Program-made: the position numbers and the translations under genes | The notes under the pieces: model-generated | Told to the model about the DNA's origin: nothing | The model's input: the letters and a program-made list of their open reading frames with translations, nothing else | The model's database searches: none | DNA from: Mycolicibacterium tusciae | Lineage (GTDB): Bacteria > Actinomycetota > Actinomycetes > Mycobacteriales > Mycobacteriaceae | Direction: 5' to 3' | DNA: 64,000 bases | NCBI RefSeq assembly: GCF_002086795.1 | Contig: NZ_MVIM01000003.1 | Location: 186,001 to 250,000, forward strand | Part shown: positions 36,751-45,910 of the stretch, in pieces | Layout of the letters: the number at the start of each line of letters is the position of its first letter | How positions within the stretch are numbered: the first letter of the stretch is position 1

Positions 36751-37464
36751 ATGAGAACTCGATCGGCGGTACTCGCCGCGCTGTGCACGGCGGCCCTGGT
36801 GGTGTCGGCCTGCGGTAAGACCAGTGAAGGTGAGCCTGTCGCCGAGGGCGGGGAGACGGTCGCCGAAACGGCGGCGTCGGTCACGATGACGTCGACGCAG
36901 ACCACGCGGGCCATCCCCACGCCGGAGGCCGACCTCACCGAACCCGGTGTCGTGCCCACCACCCGCACCTCGGTCACGCCGAACTCGGTCACCTGCCAAG
37001 GGCCCGATCCTGCGCAGGAGGGGGTGACTGCAGCCGTCGCGGATCCCGGGGCGCCCAGGATCACGGTCGTGCTGCCGCAGGGCTGGTCGACGGAGCAGGC
37101 CGAAGGCGACGTCGGAGCGAAGCTGACCGGCCCCGACGGGACGTGGGCCACGGTCACGATCGCCAAGACGACGCTGGACCCGGCGGCGGCCTTCAAGCAG
37201 TACGCAGACGATGCGATGGCGGCTTCGCCGGTCAGCAGCGTCAGCGTGCTCCCCGCTGACCTGTGCGGGTACAGCGGTCAGAAGTTGCTCGGCTCGTGGG
37301 CGGATACCCCTGAGCAGGCCGTGGAATTCGGCGATCGCGTCGCGCACGTCTGGACGAACTCAGGCGACTACCTGGTGGCGGTGCATGTACAGGGACCATC
37401 CGGTGCGGGTTTCGACCCGTTCACCTCGCCGATGATGGACGATTTCGCGATCGAAATACCCTGA
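36751..37464 (+). CDS. Lipoprotein, LpqN/LpqT-like
   Basis: 237 residues with a lipoprotein signal: MRTRSAVLAALCTAALVVSAC, lipobox VSAC with Cys21. A Thr/Glu/Pro-rich linker (about 22-80) leads to a compact domain of ~150 residues (RITVVLPQGWST, then GSWADTPEQAVEFGDRVAHVW) that resembles the mycobacterial LpqN/LpqT family. It is anchored in the outer leaflet of the plasma membrane. Starts 8 bases after atsA and is probably in the same transcript. Confidence 0.78.
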   Translation: MRTRSAVLAALCTAALVVSACGKTSEGEPVAEGGETVAETAASVTMTSTQTTRAIPTPEADLTEPGVVPTTRTSVTPNSVTCQGPDPAQEGVTAAVADPGAPRITVVLPQGWSTEQAEGDVGAKLTGPDGTWATVTIAKTTLDPAAAFKQYADDAMAASPVSSVSVLPADLCGYSGQKLLGSWADTPEQAVEFGDRVAHVWTNSGDYLVAVHVQGPSGAGFDPFTSPMMDDFAIEIP

Positions 37465-37566
37465 TGCTCTGCCGGGTGATCACAATGTCAGTCTGAGAGC
37501 GATGCCGTGCACATATCGCCGCGACGGCGCTGTCAGCGCGACATTGCGTCGGCGACCAGCGGCGAT

Positions 37567-37595
37567 TTGGTTCCTCGCAGGTCGTCACCTAGAAT
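37567..37595 (+). promoter_or_regulatory. SigA promoter of the spc operon
   Basis: -35 TTGGTT (37567-37572), 17-bp spacer, -10 TAGAAT (37590-37595). It sits in the 258-base gap between the lipoprotein and rplN and gives a leader of about 120 bases. The ORF-like stretch in this gap has no family resemblance. Confidence 0.6.
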
Positions 37596-37722
37596 CAACG
37601 GGTTGCCTTGGGCAGACCTCGGATCTCCTTGACGGAAATCCCCGCGTGCTCTTCGGTGACAGCAAGACCGCGTACGTCAGGTCGGTATCTGGCGTGCATA
37701 CAACCCAGGTCGAGGAGATCTA

Positions 37723-38091
37723 GTGATTCAGCAGGAATCGCGGCTGAAGGTCGCCGACAACACGGGTGCCAAGGAGATCTTGTGCATCCGCGTGCTCGGC
37801 GGATCGGGGCGGCGTTACGCCGGCATCGGCGACATCATCGTGGCGACCGTCAAGGACGCGATCCCGGGCGGCAACGTCAAGCGCGGCGAGGTCGTCAAAG
37901 CCGTCATCGTGCGCACCGTGAAAGAGCGTCGTCGCGCCGACGGCAGCTACATCAAGTTCGACGAGAACGCGGCCGTGATCATCAAAGCCGACAACGACCC
38001 GCGCGGCACGCGCATCTTCGGCCCCGTCGGCCGCGAACTGCGCGAGAAGCGCTTCATGAAGATCGTCTCGCTTGCCCCGGAGGTGCTGTAG
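37723..38091 (+). CDS. rplN: 50S ribosomal protein L14
   Basis: 122 residues, start GTG behind GAGGAG. Opening [21 protein letters not shown] and the [17 protein letters not shown] segment are diagnostic. L14 forms the intersubunit bridge with 16S rRNA helix 14 and is the binding site of RsfS. First gene of the spc operon (L14-L24-L5-S14-S8-L6-L18-S5-L30-L15), abutting rplX with no gap. Confidence 0.98.
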   Translation: MIQQESRLKVADNTGAKEILCIRVLGGSGRRYAGIGDIIVATVKDAIPGGNVKRGEVVKAVIVRTVKERRRADGSYIKFDENAAVIIKADNDPRGTRIFGPVGRELREKRFMKIVSLAPEVL

Positions 38092-38409
38092 ATGAAGGTC
38101 CACAAGGGCGACACCGTTCTGGTCGTCTCCGGTAAAGACAAGGGCGCCAAAGGCAAGGTGCTGCAGGCGTATCCGGACCGGGACAAGATCCTCGTCGAGG
38201 GCGTCAACCGGATCAAGAAGCACACCGCGATCTCGCGCAACGAGCGCGGCGCGCAGTCGGGCGGCATCGTCACGCAGGAGGCGGCCATCCACGTCTCGAA
38301 CGTGATGGTCGTCGACTCCGACGGCAAGCCCACCCGCATCGGATACCGCACGGACGAAGAGACCGGCAAGAAGGTCCGTATCGCCAAGACCAACGGCAAG
38401 GACATCTGA
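38092..38409 (+). CDS. rplX: 50S ribosomal protein L24
   Basis: 105 residues with the KOW motif [23 protein letters not shown] near the N-terminus, and the [18 protein letters not shown] end typical of L24. It is an assembly initiator that binds the 5' part of 23S rRNA. The ATG follows the rplN stop directly and one base separates its stop from rplE. Confidence 0.97.
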   Translation: MKVHKGDTVLVVSGKDKGAKGKVLQAYPDRDKILVEGVNRIKKHTAISRNERGAQSGGIVTQEAAIHVSNVMVVDSDGKPTRIGYRTDEETGKKVRIAKTNGKDI

Positions 38410-38410
38410 G

Positions 38411-38977
38411 ATGACCTCCACTGAAGAAAAGACCGTTCCCCGTCTCAAGCAGCGCTACCGCGAGGAGATCAAGGACGCGCTGCTGAAGGAATTCGGCTAC
38501 GCCAACGTCATGCAGATCCCCGGCGTGGTCAAGGTCGTCGTGAACATGGGTGTCGGTGACGCTGCCCGCGACGCCAAGCTGATCAACGGTGCGGTCAACG
38601 ACCTGGCGCTGATCACCGGGCAGAAGCCCGAGATTCGCAAGGCCCGCAAGTCCATCGCACAGTTCAAGCTGCGTGAAGGCATGCCGATCGGTGCGCGGGT
38701 GACGCTGCGCGGCGACCGGATGTGGGAGTTCCTCGACCGGTTGACCTCGATCGCGCTGCCGCGTATCCGCGACTTCCGCGGACTCAGCCCCAAGCAATTC
38801 GACGGCACCGGCAACTACACCTTCGGGCTCAACGAGCAGTCGATGTTCCACGAGATCAACATCGACGACATCGATCGCCCCCGGGGTATGGACATCACCG
38901 TCGTCACGTCGGCGACGAACGACGACGAAGGCCGCGCGCTGCTGCGTGCACTTGGCTTCCCGTTCAAGGAGAACTGA
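38411..38977 (+). CDS. rplE: 50S ribosomal protein L5
   Basis: 188 residues. [21 protein letters not shown] and [24 protein letters not shown] are the L5 signature blocks, and [16 protein letters not shown] is the conserved C-terminal section. L5 binds 5S rRNA and contacts the P-site tRNA. Four bases separate it from rpsN. Confidence 0.98.
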   Translation: MTSTEEKTVPRLKQRYREEIKDALLKEFGYANVMQIPGVVKVVVNMGVGDAARDAKLINGAVNDLALITGQKPEIRKARKSIAQFKLREGMPIGARVTLRGDRMWEFLDRLTSIALPRIRDFRGLSPKQFDGTGNYTFGLNEQSMFHEINIDDIDRPRGMDITVVTSATNDDEGRALLRALGFPFKEN

Positions 38978-38981
38978 GCAA

Positions 38982-39167
38982 ATGGCAAAGAAGGCTCTGG
39001 TCAACAAGGCCAACAAGAAGCCCAAGTTCAAGGTCCGCGGCTACACCCGGTGCAACAGGTGCGGTCGCCCGCACGCGGTTTACCGCAAGTTCGGGCTCTG
39101 CCGGATCTGCCTGCGCGAGATGGCGCATGCCGGCGAACTGCCCGGCGTCCAGAAGTCCAGCTGGTAA
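38982..39167 (+). CDS. rpsN: 30S ribosomal protein S14, zinc-binding type
   Basis: 61 residues, the short zinc-ribbon (type Z) form with Cys24, Cys27, Cys40 and Cys43. Mycobacteria also have a longer, cysteine-free paralog used in zinc limitation; this is the zinc-dependent one. The ATG at 38982 is 4 bases after rplE. The gap to rpsH (92 bases) is the longest inside the operon and holds a hairpin. Confidence 0.96.
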   Translation: MAKKALVNKANKKPKFKVRGYTRCNRCGRPHAVYRKFGLCRICLREMAHAGELPGVQKSSW

Positions 39168-39200
39168 CAGCCCTACAACTACAAACCACATCAAAAGGTT

Positions 39201-39235
39201 GCGGTAGGCCCCCAAGAGCTTTCGGGGGGAACCGC
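39201..39235 (+). promoter_or_regulatory. Hairpin between rpsN and rpsH
   Basis: GCGGT(AGG)CCCCC...GGGGG(A)ACCGC: two stacked 5-bp stems with a small internal loop, 24 bases before the rpsH ATG. It might attenuate, process or translationally regulate the second half of the operon; no T tract follows, so it is not a plain terminator. Confidence 0.35.
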
Positions 39236-39259
39236 CGCGAGGAAGGTGAACCGGCTGTC

Positions 39260-39658
39260 ATGACCATGACGGATCCGATCGCAGACTTCTTGACACGTCT
39301 GCGCAACGCCAATTCGGCGTACCACGACGAGGTGTCGCTGCCACACTCGAAGATCAAGGCCAACATCGCCGAGATCCTCAAGAGCGAGGGCTACATCTCC
39401 GATTACCACACCGAGGATGCCCGGGTGGGCAAGTCGCTTGTGGTGCAACTGAAATACGGCCCGAGCCGTGAACGCAGCATCGCGGGACTGCGCCGGGTGA
39501 GCAAGCCCGGTCTGCGCGTCTACGCGAAGTCCACCAATCTGCCGCGCGTGCTCGGCGGTCTGGGCGTGGCGATCATCTCCACGTCGTCGGGTCTGCGAAC
39601 CGACCGTCAGGCCGCCCGAGAGGGCGTCGGCGGCGAAGTCCTCGCGTACGTGTGGTAG
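39260..39658 (+). CDS. rpsH: 30S ribosomal protein S8
   Basis: 132 residues from the ATG at 39260 (GGAAGG upstream). [21 protein letters not shown] and the C-terminal block [31 protein letters not shown] are classical S8. It binds the 16S rRNA central domain. In E. coli S8 represses the spc operon at rplE; a similar role here is not evident. The longer open frame starting at 39050 is rejected because it runs through rpsN. Confidence 0.98.
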   Translation: MTMTDPIADFLTRLRNANSAYHDEVSLPHSKIKANIAEILKSEGYISDYHTEDARVGKSLVVQLKYGPSRERSIAGLRRVSKPGLRVYAKSTNLPRVLGGLGVAIISTSSGLRTDRQAAREGVGGEVLAYVW

Positions 39659-39680
39659 TGGGGATAGGAGCCTAAAGACC

Positions 39681-40220
39681 ATGTCACGAATTGGAAAGCA
39701 ACCGGTTCCGGTTCCCGCCGGAGTCGATGTCACGATCAACGGCCAGAACGTGTCGGTCAAGGGTCCCAAGGGAACTCTTGAGCTGGCGGTGGCCGAACCG
39801 ATCCGGGTCGCGCGCGACGACGATGGCGCCATCGTGGTGACCCGTCCGAACGACGAGCGGGAAAACCGCTCGCTGCACGGGTTGTCCCGCACGCTGATCG
39901 CCAACCTGGTCACCGGTGTGACCGAGGGCTACACCACCAAGATGGAGATCTTCGGCGTCGGTTACCGCGTGGTGGCCAAGGGCAGCAACCTCGAGTTCGC
40001 CCTGGGTTACAGCCATCCGGTGCTGATCAACGCCCCCGAAGGCGTGTCGTTCGCAGTGGAGACACCGACGAAGTTCTCGATCTCCGGAATCGACAAGCAG
40101 AAGGTCGGCCAGATCGCGGCGAACATCCGCCGCCTGCGCAAGAGCGATCCCTATAAGGGCAAGGGCATTCGCTACGAGGGTGAGCAGATCCGCCGCAAGG
40201 TCGGAAAGACAGGTAAGTAG
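39681..40220 (+). CDS. rplF: 50S ribosomal protein L6
   Basis: 179 residues starting [17 protein letters not shown] with the paired L6 domains: [10 protein letters not shown] in the first and [18 protein letters not shown] plus [25 protein letters not shown] in the second. It sits near the sarcin-ricin loop. A GGAGCC-type ribosome site lies in the 22-base gap after rpsH; 2 bases to rplR. Confidence 0.98.
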   Translation: MSRIGKQPVPVPAGVDVTINGQNVSVKGPKGTLELAVAEPIRVARDDDGAIVVTRPNDERENRSLHGLSRTLIANLVTGVTEGYTTKMEIFGVGYRVVAKGSNLEFALGYSHPVLINAPEGVSFAVETPTKFSISGIDKQKVGQIAANIRRLRKSDPYKGKGIRYEGEQIRRKVGKTGK

Positions 40221-40222
40221 AA

Positions 40223-40630
40223 ATGGCTTCTTCTAAGACTGAGGCGTCGTCGCGTAAGCCGGTGGGGCAGAGCGTGTCCGAGGCCCGGCGTGTCTCGCGG
40301 CTGCGTCGGCACGCCCGACTGCGCAAGAAGATCGAAGGCACGGCCGAGGTGCCGCGCCTGATGGTAAACCGCTCGGCGCGGCACATCCACGTGCAGCTGA
40401 TCAACGACCTCGACGGCACCACAGTGGCCGCCGCATCGTCGATCGAGGCGGACGTGCGTGCGGTCGAGGGCGACAAAAAGGCCCACAGCGTGCGGGTCGG
40501 TCAGCTGATCGCCGAGCGCGCGAAGGCTGCGGGTATCGAGGCGGTGGTGTTCGACCGCGGTGGCTACACCTACGGCGGGCGCATCGCGGCACTGGCTGAC
40601 GCAGCGCGCGAAGGCGGGCTGAAGTTCTAA
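40223..40630 (+). CDS. rplR: 50S ribosomal protein L18
   Basis: 135 residues; basic N-terminus, then [34 protein letters not shown] and the C-terminal [26 protein letters not shown]. It binds 5S rRNA together with L5. The gap to rpsE is 22 bases with GGAAGG. Confidence 0.98.
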   Translation: MASSKTEASSRKPVGQSVSEARRVSRLRRHARLRKKIEGTAEVPRLMVNRSARHIHVQLINDLDGTTVAAASSIEADVRAVEGDKKAHSVRVGQLIAERAKAAGIEAVVFDRGGYTYGGRIAALADAAREGGLKF

Positions 40631-40652
40631 TGACTGATTACGGAAGGACTGC

Positions 40653-41327
40653 ATGATGGCCGAGCAGGCTGGCGCCGCTCCGGCGCAGGACAACCGCGGA
40701 GGCGGTCGTGGTGACCGCGACGGCCGTGGTCGTCGCGACGACCGCGGCGGTGGCCGTGGCGGTCGCGACGGCGGCGAGAAGAGCAACTACATCGAACGCG
40801 TCGTCACGATCAACCGCGTCTCCAAGGTGGTCAAGGGTGGCCGGCGGTTCAGCTTCACCGCGCTGGTCATCGTCGGCGACGGCAAGGGCATGGTCGGTGT
40901 CGGCTACGGCAAGGCCAAAGAGGTCCCGGCCGCCATCGCCAAGGGTGTCGAGGAGGCGCGTAAGGGCTTCTTCCGCGTACCGCTGATCGGTGGCACCGTC
41001 ACCCATCCCGTGCAGGGCGAGGCCGCCGCGGGTGTCGTCATGCTACGTCCGGCCAGCCCCGGTACCGGTGTGATCGCCGGTGGCGCTTGCCGCGCAGTGC
41101 TGGAATGCGCCGGGGTGCACGACGTCCTGGCCAAGTCGCTGGGCAGCGACAACGCGATCAACGTGGTGCACGCCACCGTTGCCGCACTCAAGCTGCTGCA
41201 GCGTCCGGAAGAGGTGGCGGCCCGACGTGGCCTGACCATCGAGGAGGTGGCGCCGGCAGGCATGCTGCGGGCGCGGCGTGAAGCCGAGGCGCTGGCCGCG
41301 TCGGCCGCGCGTGAGGGAACGGCGTAA
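40653..41327 (+). CDS. rpsE: 30S ribosomal protein S5
   Basis: 224 residues; the start is ATGATG, so translation could begin at 40653 or 40656. An N-terminal Gly/Arg/Asp repeat region ([19 protein letters not shown], residues ~13-45), typical of mycobacteria, precedes the double-stranded-RNA-binding fold [21 protein letters not shown] and [17 protein letters not shown]5 helps keep decoding accurate and forms part of the mRNA entry channel. Two bases separate it from rpmD. Confidence 0.98.
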   Translation: MMAEQAGAAPAQDNRGGGRGDRDGRGRRDDRGGGRGGRDGGEKSNYIERVVTINRVSKVVKGGRRFSFTALVIVGDGKGMVGVGYGKAKEVPAAIAKGVEEARKGFFRVPLIGGTVTHPVQGEAAAGVVMLRPASPGTGVIAGGACRAVLECAGVHDVLAKSLGSDNAINVVHATVAALKLLQRPEEVAARRGLTIEEVAPAGMLRARREAEALAASAAREGTA

Positions 41328-41329
41328 CC

Positions 41330-41509
41330 ATGGCAGAGCTCAAGATCACTCAGGTGCGCAGCACCATCGGTGCGCGGTGGAAGCAACGCGAGAGCCTGCG
41401 GACCCTCGGACTGCGCAAGATCCGGCAGTCCGTGGTACGTGAGGACAACGACCAGACCCGTGGACTCATCAAGACCGTCCACCACCTCGTTGAGGTAGAA
41501 GAGGTTTAG
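41330..41509 (+). CDS. rpmD: 50S ribosomal protein L30
   Basis: 59 residues, ATG at 41330. [19 protein letters not shown] and [17 protein letters not shown] are the L30 signature; bacterial L30 is normally about 60 residues, so this is complete. It lies in the fixed slot between S5 and L15, two bases from each. Confidence 0.97.
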   Translation: MAELKITQVRSTIGARWKQRESLRTLGLRKIRQSVVREDNDQTRGLIKTVHHLVEVEEV

Positions 41510-41511
41510 CA

Positions 41512-41952
41512 ATGACTATCAAACTGCACGACCTGCGCCCGGCGCCGGGGTCGAAGACCGCCAAGACCCGCGTGGGTCGCGGTGAGGGCTCCAAAGGCAA
41601 GACCGCCGGTCGTGGCACCAAGGGCACCAAGGCACGTAAGAACGTCCCGGCGACGTTCGAGGGTGGCCAGATGCCCATCCACATGCGGCTGCCGAAGCTC
41701 AAGGGCTTCCGCAACCGGTTCCGGACCGAGTACGAGGTCGTCAACGTCGGCGACATCAACAAGCTGTTCCCCAAGGGCGGCGATGTGGGTGTCGACGAAC
41801 TGGTGGCTTCCGGTGCGGTGCGCAAGAACACGTTGGTCAAGGTGCTCGGCGACGGCAAGCTGACCGTGAAGGTCAACGTCACCGCTCACAAGTTCAGCGG
41901 CAGCGCACGCGAAAAGATCACCTCTGCGGGCGGATCCGCGACCGAGCTGTAG
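41512..41952 (+). CDS. rplO: 50S ribosomal protein L15
   Basis: 146 residues. The glycine-rich N-terminal extension ([21 protein letters not shown]) and [13 protein letters not shown] identify L15, which binds late in 50S assembly. Last gene of the spc operon here: secY-adk, which follow L15 directly in many bacteria, are 8 kb away, as in other mycobacteria. A strong hairpin follows. Confidence 0.98.
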   Translation: MTIKLHDLRPAPGSKTAKTRVGRGEGSKGKTAGRGTKGTKARKNVPATFEGGQMPIHMRLPKLKGFRNRFRTEYEVVNVGDINKLFPKGGDVGVDELVASGAVRKNTLVKVLGDGKLTVKVNVTAHKFSGSAREKITSAGGSATEL

Positions 41953-41965
41953 GTCCAGTTGTCGA

Positions 41966-41998
41966 CAAGAGCCCCTGCCGTTACGGTGGGGGCTCTTG
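41966..41998 (+). terminator. Terminator of the spc operon
   Basis: CAAGAGCCCC, a 13-base loop, then GGGGCTCTTG: a perfect 10-bp stem 13 bases after the rplO stop. There is no long T tract, which is usual for mycobacterial terminators. Confidence 0.8.
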
Positions 41999-42074
41999 CG
42001 ATTCATCGAATGCGGTAACGCATCGGGTCACGGGTGCGATCTACATTGCGCGTGCCGAAAGTTCAGGAGCAGAC

Positions 42075-42422
42075 ATGACCACTGTCCGTCGTGCCATCGC
42101 TGTTGCGATGGTCAGCGCCGGCCTCGCGGTCTTCGGCAGCGCCGCGTCCGCGCACGCTCAGGACGCCGACGAGCAGTTCGAGAAGGCAGTGAGCTCCCTG
42201 GGTATCACCGTGGGCCCCGAAACCGATATCCCGGCGTTGGGCCGAGGGGTCTGCGACACGATGACCCGGGAGATGGCGCGCAATCCCAACCCGCCACCGT
42301 TGGTCCGAGGCATCCTCCAGTCCTTGGTCAACAGCAATCTCACCAAGGAACAGGCCGTGGGCTTCATGCGGGCCTCGGTGAACATCTACTGCCCACAGTT
42401 CTCGCGGTACCTGGGCCGCTGA
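42075..42422 (+). CDS. DUF732 secreted protein
   Basis: 115 residues. Sec signal peptide about 1-29 ending SAHAQ, then a small mature domain with two cysteines (GRGVCDTM and IYCPQFSRYLG), likely a disulphide. DUF732 proteins are small exported mycobacterial proteins of unknown function. Preceded by AGGAG. It stands alone after the spc terminator, 43 bases before sppA. Confidence 0.85.
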   Translation: MTTVRRAIAVAMVSAGLAVFGSAASAHAQDADEQFEKAVSSLGITVGPETDIPALGRGVCDTMTREMARNPNPPPLVRGILQSLVNSNLTKEQAVGFMRASVNIYCPQFSRYLGR

Positions 42423-42465
42423 TTGCGGAAGGCCGGCGCCGATTTCGCGTCGGTAGGCTCACAGA

Positions 42466-44229
42466 ATGTTCGCATTTCTGCCCGGCATCCCTGGAATCGA
42501 CGACGTACGTGCGCTCGGCAGGCGGGTGGACACGGCCCGCCATCACGGCGTACCCGGCGGGTGTGTGCTCGAGCTCGATCTGATGGCAGCGCCACCGGAA
42601 ACCGGTGGATTCGACCCGCTGGCGATGATCAACGTCGGCACTCGGCCGATGGTGCTGCGCGATGCTGTCGCCGCCATCCACCGCGCCGCCGACGATTCGC
42701 GCGTGGCCGGGCTGATCGCGCGCGTCCAGCTCAGTGCAGCCGCGCCGGGTCCGGTGCAGGAGTTGCGCCATGCGATCTCGACGTTCAGCGAGGCGAAGCC
42801 GTCGCTCGTGTGGGCCGAGACCTATCCGGGCACGTTGTCGTACTACCTCGCTTCGGCGTTCCGCGAGGTGTGGATGCAGCCCTCAGGCACGGTCGGGTTG
42901 GTCGGTTTCGCCACCGGTGCGACGTTTTTGCGCGACGCGCTCGACAAGGCGGGCATCGAGCCTCAGTACATCGCGCGTGGCGAATACAAGTCAGCCCCAA
43001 ACCGTTTCACCCAGAACAGCTATACCGATGCCCACCGTGAGGCTGACACCAGACTGATCGAAAGCCTGCTTGCCCAGGTGCGGCAGGCGGTCTCCGAGTC
43101 GCGCGGTATCGAAGCAGCCGAAGTCGACGCGCTCGCGGACAGAGCACCACTGTTACGCGACGATGCTGTCACCGGCCGCTTGGTCGATCGAATCGGGTTC
43201 CGCGATGAGGCGTATGACCGAATCGCCGAACTCGTTGGCGCGTCTGACGATGCGCCGCCCCGGCTGTACCTGTCGCGGTACGCGAAAGCCACCGCTTCGC
43301 GGCCCTCGTCACCGCTGCCGCCGGTTCCGGGTCGCAAACGTAAGCCGGCTATCGCCGTCGTCACCCTGCACGGCCTGATCGTCAGCGGCCGGGGCGGACC
43401 GCAGGTGCTGCCGTTCGGCGATTCGAGCGCCGGCGGTGACACCATCGCCGCGGCCTTGCGCGAGGCGGCGGCCGACGATTCCGTTTCCGCGATCGTCTTG
43501 CGCGTGGACAGTCGCGGCGGAATGGCCACCGCGTCGGAAACCGTCTGGCGTGAGGTGAAGAAGGCGCGGGACAGCGGCAAACCCGTCGTCGCGTCGATGG
43601 GTGCGGTCGCGGCATCGGGTGGCTACTACGTCTCGATGGCCGCAGATGCGATCGTCGCCAACCCAGGAACCATCACCGGCTCGATCGGTGTCGTGACCGG
43701 CAAGCTGGTCGCCCGGGAACTCAAGGAGCGTCTCGGGGTCGGCTCGGAGTCGTTGCGCACCAACCCCAACGCCGACGCCTGGTCGATCAACCAGCCCTTC
43801 ACCGACGCGCAGCACGCGCTGGTCGAGGCGGAGGCGGATCTCTCCTATTCCGACTTCGTCGAGCGTGTCGCCGAGGGTCGCAAGATGACCGTCGAGGCGG
43901 TTGATGCTGTTGCCCGCGGTCGCGTGTGGACCGGGGCCGACGCGTTGGAGCACGGCCTCATCGACGAACTCGGCGGGCTCCGCACCGCCATCAACCGCGC
44001 CAAGGTGCTGGCCGGCCTCGATCCCGACGACGACGTCCGCCTGATCGACTACCCCGGCTCGTCGCTGATGGACATGCTGAGGCCGAAGTCGTCTTCGCAG
44101 CCCGCGGCCGCGTCGGTGCCCGAGGCCCTGGCTGTCCTCGTCGGCCGCTCGGTGGCCGGGGTGCTGAGCCAGGCCGAGCGGTCGCTGACCGGCGTCAGTG
44201 CCCTTTGGTGGGGCGATTACCGCTTCTGA
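42466..44229 (+). CDS. sppA: Signal peptide peptidase SppA (67K type)
   Basis: 587 residues with two tandem ClpP-like serine protease domains. The catalytic Lys is K175 in [11 protein letters not shown] of the first domain, and the nucleophile is S384 in [21 protein letters not shown] of the second, the usual Ser-Lys dyad split between domains. It degrades signal peptides after cleavage by leader peptidase at the membrane. No clear N-terminal membrane helix is visible, which is atypical for E. coli SppA but the same as in related actinobacterial proteins. Matches M. tuberculosis Rv0724 in position. Confidence 0.93.
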   Translation: MFAFLPGIPGIDDVRALGRRVDTARHHGVPGGCVLELDLMAAPPETGGFDPLAMINVGTRPMVLRDAVAAIHRAADDSRVAGLIARVQLSAAAPGPVQELRHAISTFSEAKPSLVWAETYPGTLSYYLASAFREVWMQPSGTVGLVGFATGATFLRDALDKAGIEPQYIARGEYKSAPNRFTQNSYTDAHREADTRLIESLLAQVRQAVSESRGIEAAEVDALADRAPLLRDDAVTGRLVDRIGFRDEAYDRIAELVGASDDAPPRLYLSRYAKATASRPSSPLPPVPGRKRKPAIAVVTLHGLIVSGRGGPQVLPFGDSSAGGDTIAAALREAAADDSVSAIVLRVDSRGGMATASETVWREVKKARDSGKPVVASMGAVAASGGYYVSMAADAIVANPGTITGSIGVVTGKLVARELKERLGVGSESLRTNPNADAWSINQPFTDAQHALVEAEADLSYSDFVERVAEGRKMTVEAVDAVARGRVWTGADALEHGLIDELGGLRTAINRAKVLAGLDPDDDVRLIDYPGSSLMDMLRPKSSSQPAAASVPEALAVLVGRSVAGVLSQAERSLTGVSALWWGDYRF

Positions 44230-44255
44230 GCAAGCGCCGCACTCGCGGGTGGACC

Positions 44256-44909
44256 TCAGTTGGAGCGTAGGTAGCCGTAAACCATGGCGAAGTTGTTGTT
44301 CACCTCGTCGGGAATGGGTATCGGCCCGCCAAGAGCCCTTGCGCCCCAGGCGATCTGCGCGGTGCGCTCCACCAGTGCGGTGACATGCAGCACCTTGTCG
44401 GGGCGCTGGCCGACCGCCACCAGCCCGTGGTTGGCGATCAGCGCTGCCGCCCTGTCCTGCAACGCTTTCACTGCGTTGTCGCCGACATCGGGACTTCCTG
44501 AAGCCGCGTACTCCGCACACCGGATCTCGCCGCCGCAGTACACGGCGAACTCGTCGACGCAGGCCGGAATCGACTGACGGGCGACCGCGAACATCGTGGC
44601 CCACACCGGATGACTGTGGATCACGCTGCCGATGTCGTCGAATGCGCGATAGCACGCCAGGTGCAGGGCCATCTCCGTCGATGGGCTCCGGCCGTCCTTG
44701 GCGCTCAGCACAGCGCCTTCGGGGTCGACGAGGACGAGGTCTTCCAGCACCATGTCGGCGTAGTCCACCGACGACGGCGTGATGACGATGTTGCCGTCCT
44801 CGCGCCTGGCCGAGATATTGCCCGCGGTGCCTTCGACGAGGCCGCGGCGCAGCATGTCCTTGGCCGCGTTGAGCACCGCGTCCTCGGGGTTGGCGACGTA
44901 TCTCACCAT
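44256..44909 (-). CDS. Class II aldolase/adducin-family protein
   Basis: 217 residues, fuculose-1-phosphate aldolase-like. Substrate loop GTAGNISARR, phosphate-binding PSS, acidic STEM with the catalytic Glu, and the zinc histidines in VIHSHPVW and IANHGLVAV are all in place. It would cleave a phosphorylated sugar to a triose phosphate and an aldehyde. The gene overlaps the upstream dehydrogenase gene by 7 bases and faces sppA. M. tuberculosis Rv0727c is the equivalent. Confidence 0.88.
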   Translation of the reverse strand: MVRYVANPEDAVLNAAKDMLRRGLVEGTAGNISARREDGNIVITPSSVDYADMVLEDLVLVDPEGAVLSAKDGRSPSTEMALHLACYRAFDDIGSVIHSHPVWATMFAVARQSIPACVDEFAVYCGGEIRCAEYAASGSPDVGDNAVKALQDRAAALIANHGLVAVGQRPDKVLHVTALVERTAQIAWGARALGGPIPIPDEVNNNFAMVYGYLRSN

Positions 44910-45880
44910 GTCAGCACCTCCGGGTTGACGATGTGCGCTGGCGTGCGTCCGGACAACAGCATCTCGAGGCCGTCGGCGACGATCTGCGCCTGCCGCGCCT
45001 CAGTGTTCCACGTGGCGCCGCCGATATGAGGTGTGAGCACGACGTTGGACATTGCCGTAAGCGGATGATCGACGGGCAGCCATTCGCCGACGAAGTGATC
45101 CAGCCCGGCCGCTCCGAGCTTGCCACTGCGCAGCGCCTCAACCAGTGCATCGGTGTTGTGCAGTTGCGCGCGAGCAGTATTGAGGAACACCGCGCCGTCG
45201 CGCATCTTCGCGAATTGGTCGGCGCCGATCATGTCCACGGTGTCGTCGGTGACGGGCGCGTGCAGCGAGACGATGTCGGCCTCGGCGAGCAGGTCGTCGA
45301 GGCTGTGGGTGGCCTCGTCGTTGTACGGGTCGTAGGCGATCACCGTCAGGCCGAGCCCCTGCAGCCGCCAGCGCAGCGCTCGGGCCACGGCGCCGAGACC
45401 CACCAGCCCGGCCGTCATCCCCGCGACCTCCCATGCCCGAAACCGTTGGTAGGGGATGGTGCCGTCGCGAAACACCTCTCCGGCGCGGACGTCTGCATCG
45501 GCGGTCAGCACCTGACGGGTAGCCGCGAAAAGCAGCGCGATCGCCATTTCCGCGACGGCGTCGGCATTGCGGCCGGGCGTATTCAGCACCGGCACCTTGA
45601 CCGCCGTCGCCGCGGCCACGTCGACATTGTTGGGGTCGCCGCGCGTGGACGCGACCGCCCTCAACGGCAGATCGAGTACCGGCCCGCTCACCGAATCAGC
45701 CTCGACGACAAGGATGTCGGCGTGCTCGGCGCTCGCACGCTCGGCGAGCTGTTCGGCCGAGTAGATCCGCAGCGGGCGCAGCTCGATCCACGGGTCGTAC
45801 ACGACGTCGACCAGTTGGTTCAGCTTGTCGAGGCCCGGACCGCGCAGTGGTGCGGTCACGAGCGCGCGAAGTCTGCTCAC
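44903..45880 (-). CDS. D-isomer-specific 2-hydroxyacid dehydrogenase
   Basis: 325 residues, start GTG at 45880. Formate/glycerate dehydrogenase fold: NAD motif GLVGLGAVARALRWRL with acidic D in AYDPY, substrate region SLHAPVTDDT, the Arg of NTARAQL, and catalytic His in TPHIGGATWN. Annotated SerA2 (phosphoglycerate dehydrogenase) in M. tuberculosis, but there is no ACT domain and the neighbours (aldolase, sugar kinase) point to oxidation of a sugar-derived hydroxy acid instead. Divergent from the kinase gene across 30 bases. Confidence 0.87.
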   Translation of the reverse strand: MSRLRALVTAPLRGPGLDKLNQLVDVVYDPWIELRPLRIYSAEQLAERASAEHADILVVEADSVSGPVLDLPLRAVASTRGDPNNVDVAAATAVKVPVLNTPGRNADAVAEMAIALLFAATRQVLTADADVRAGEVFRDGTIPYQRFRAWEVAGMTAGLVGLGAVARALRWRLQGLGLTVIAYDPYNDEATHSLDDLLAEADIVSLHAPVTDDTVDMIGADQFAKMRDGAVFLNTARAQLHNTDALVEALRSGKLGAAGLDHFVGEWLPVDHPLTAMSNVVLTPHIGGATWNTEARQAQIVADGLEMLLSGRTPAHIVNPEVLTW

Positions 45881-45910
45881 GTATGGACATGCTGGCGTAC
45901 GGTGGCGCCC

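Noticed and set aside
37502..37723. 73-codon open frame before rplN
   Set aside because: It overlaps the spc promoter, has no family resemblance and ends at the rplN start.
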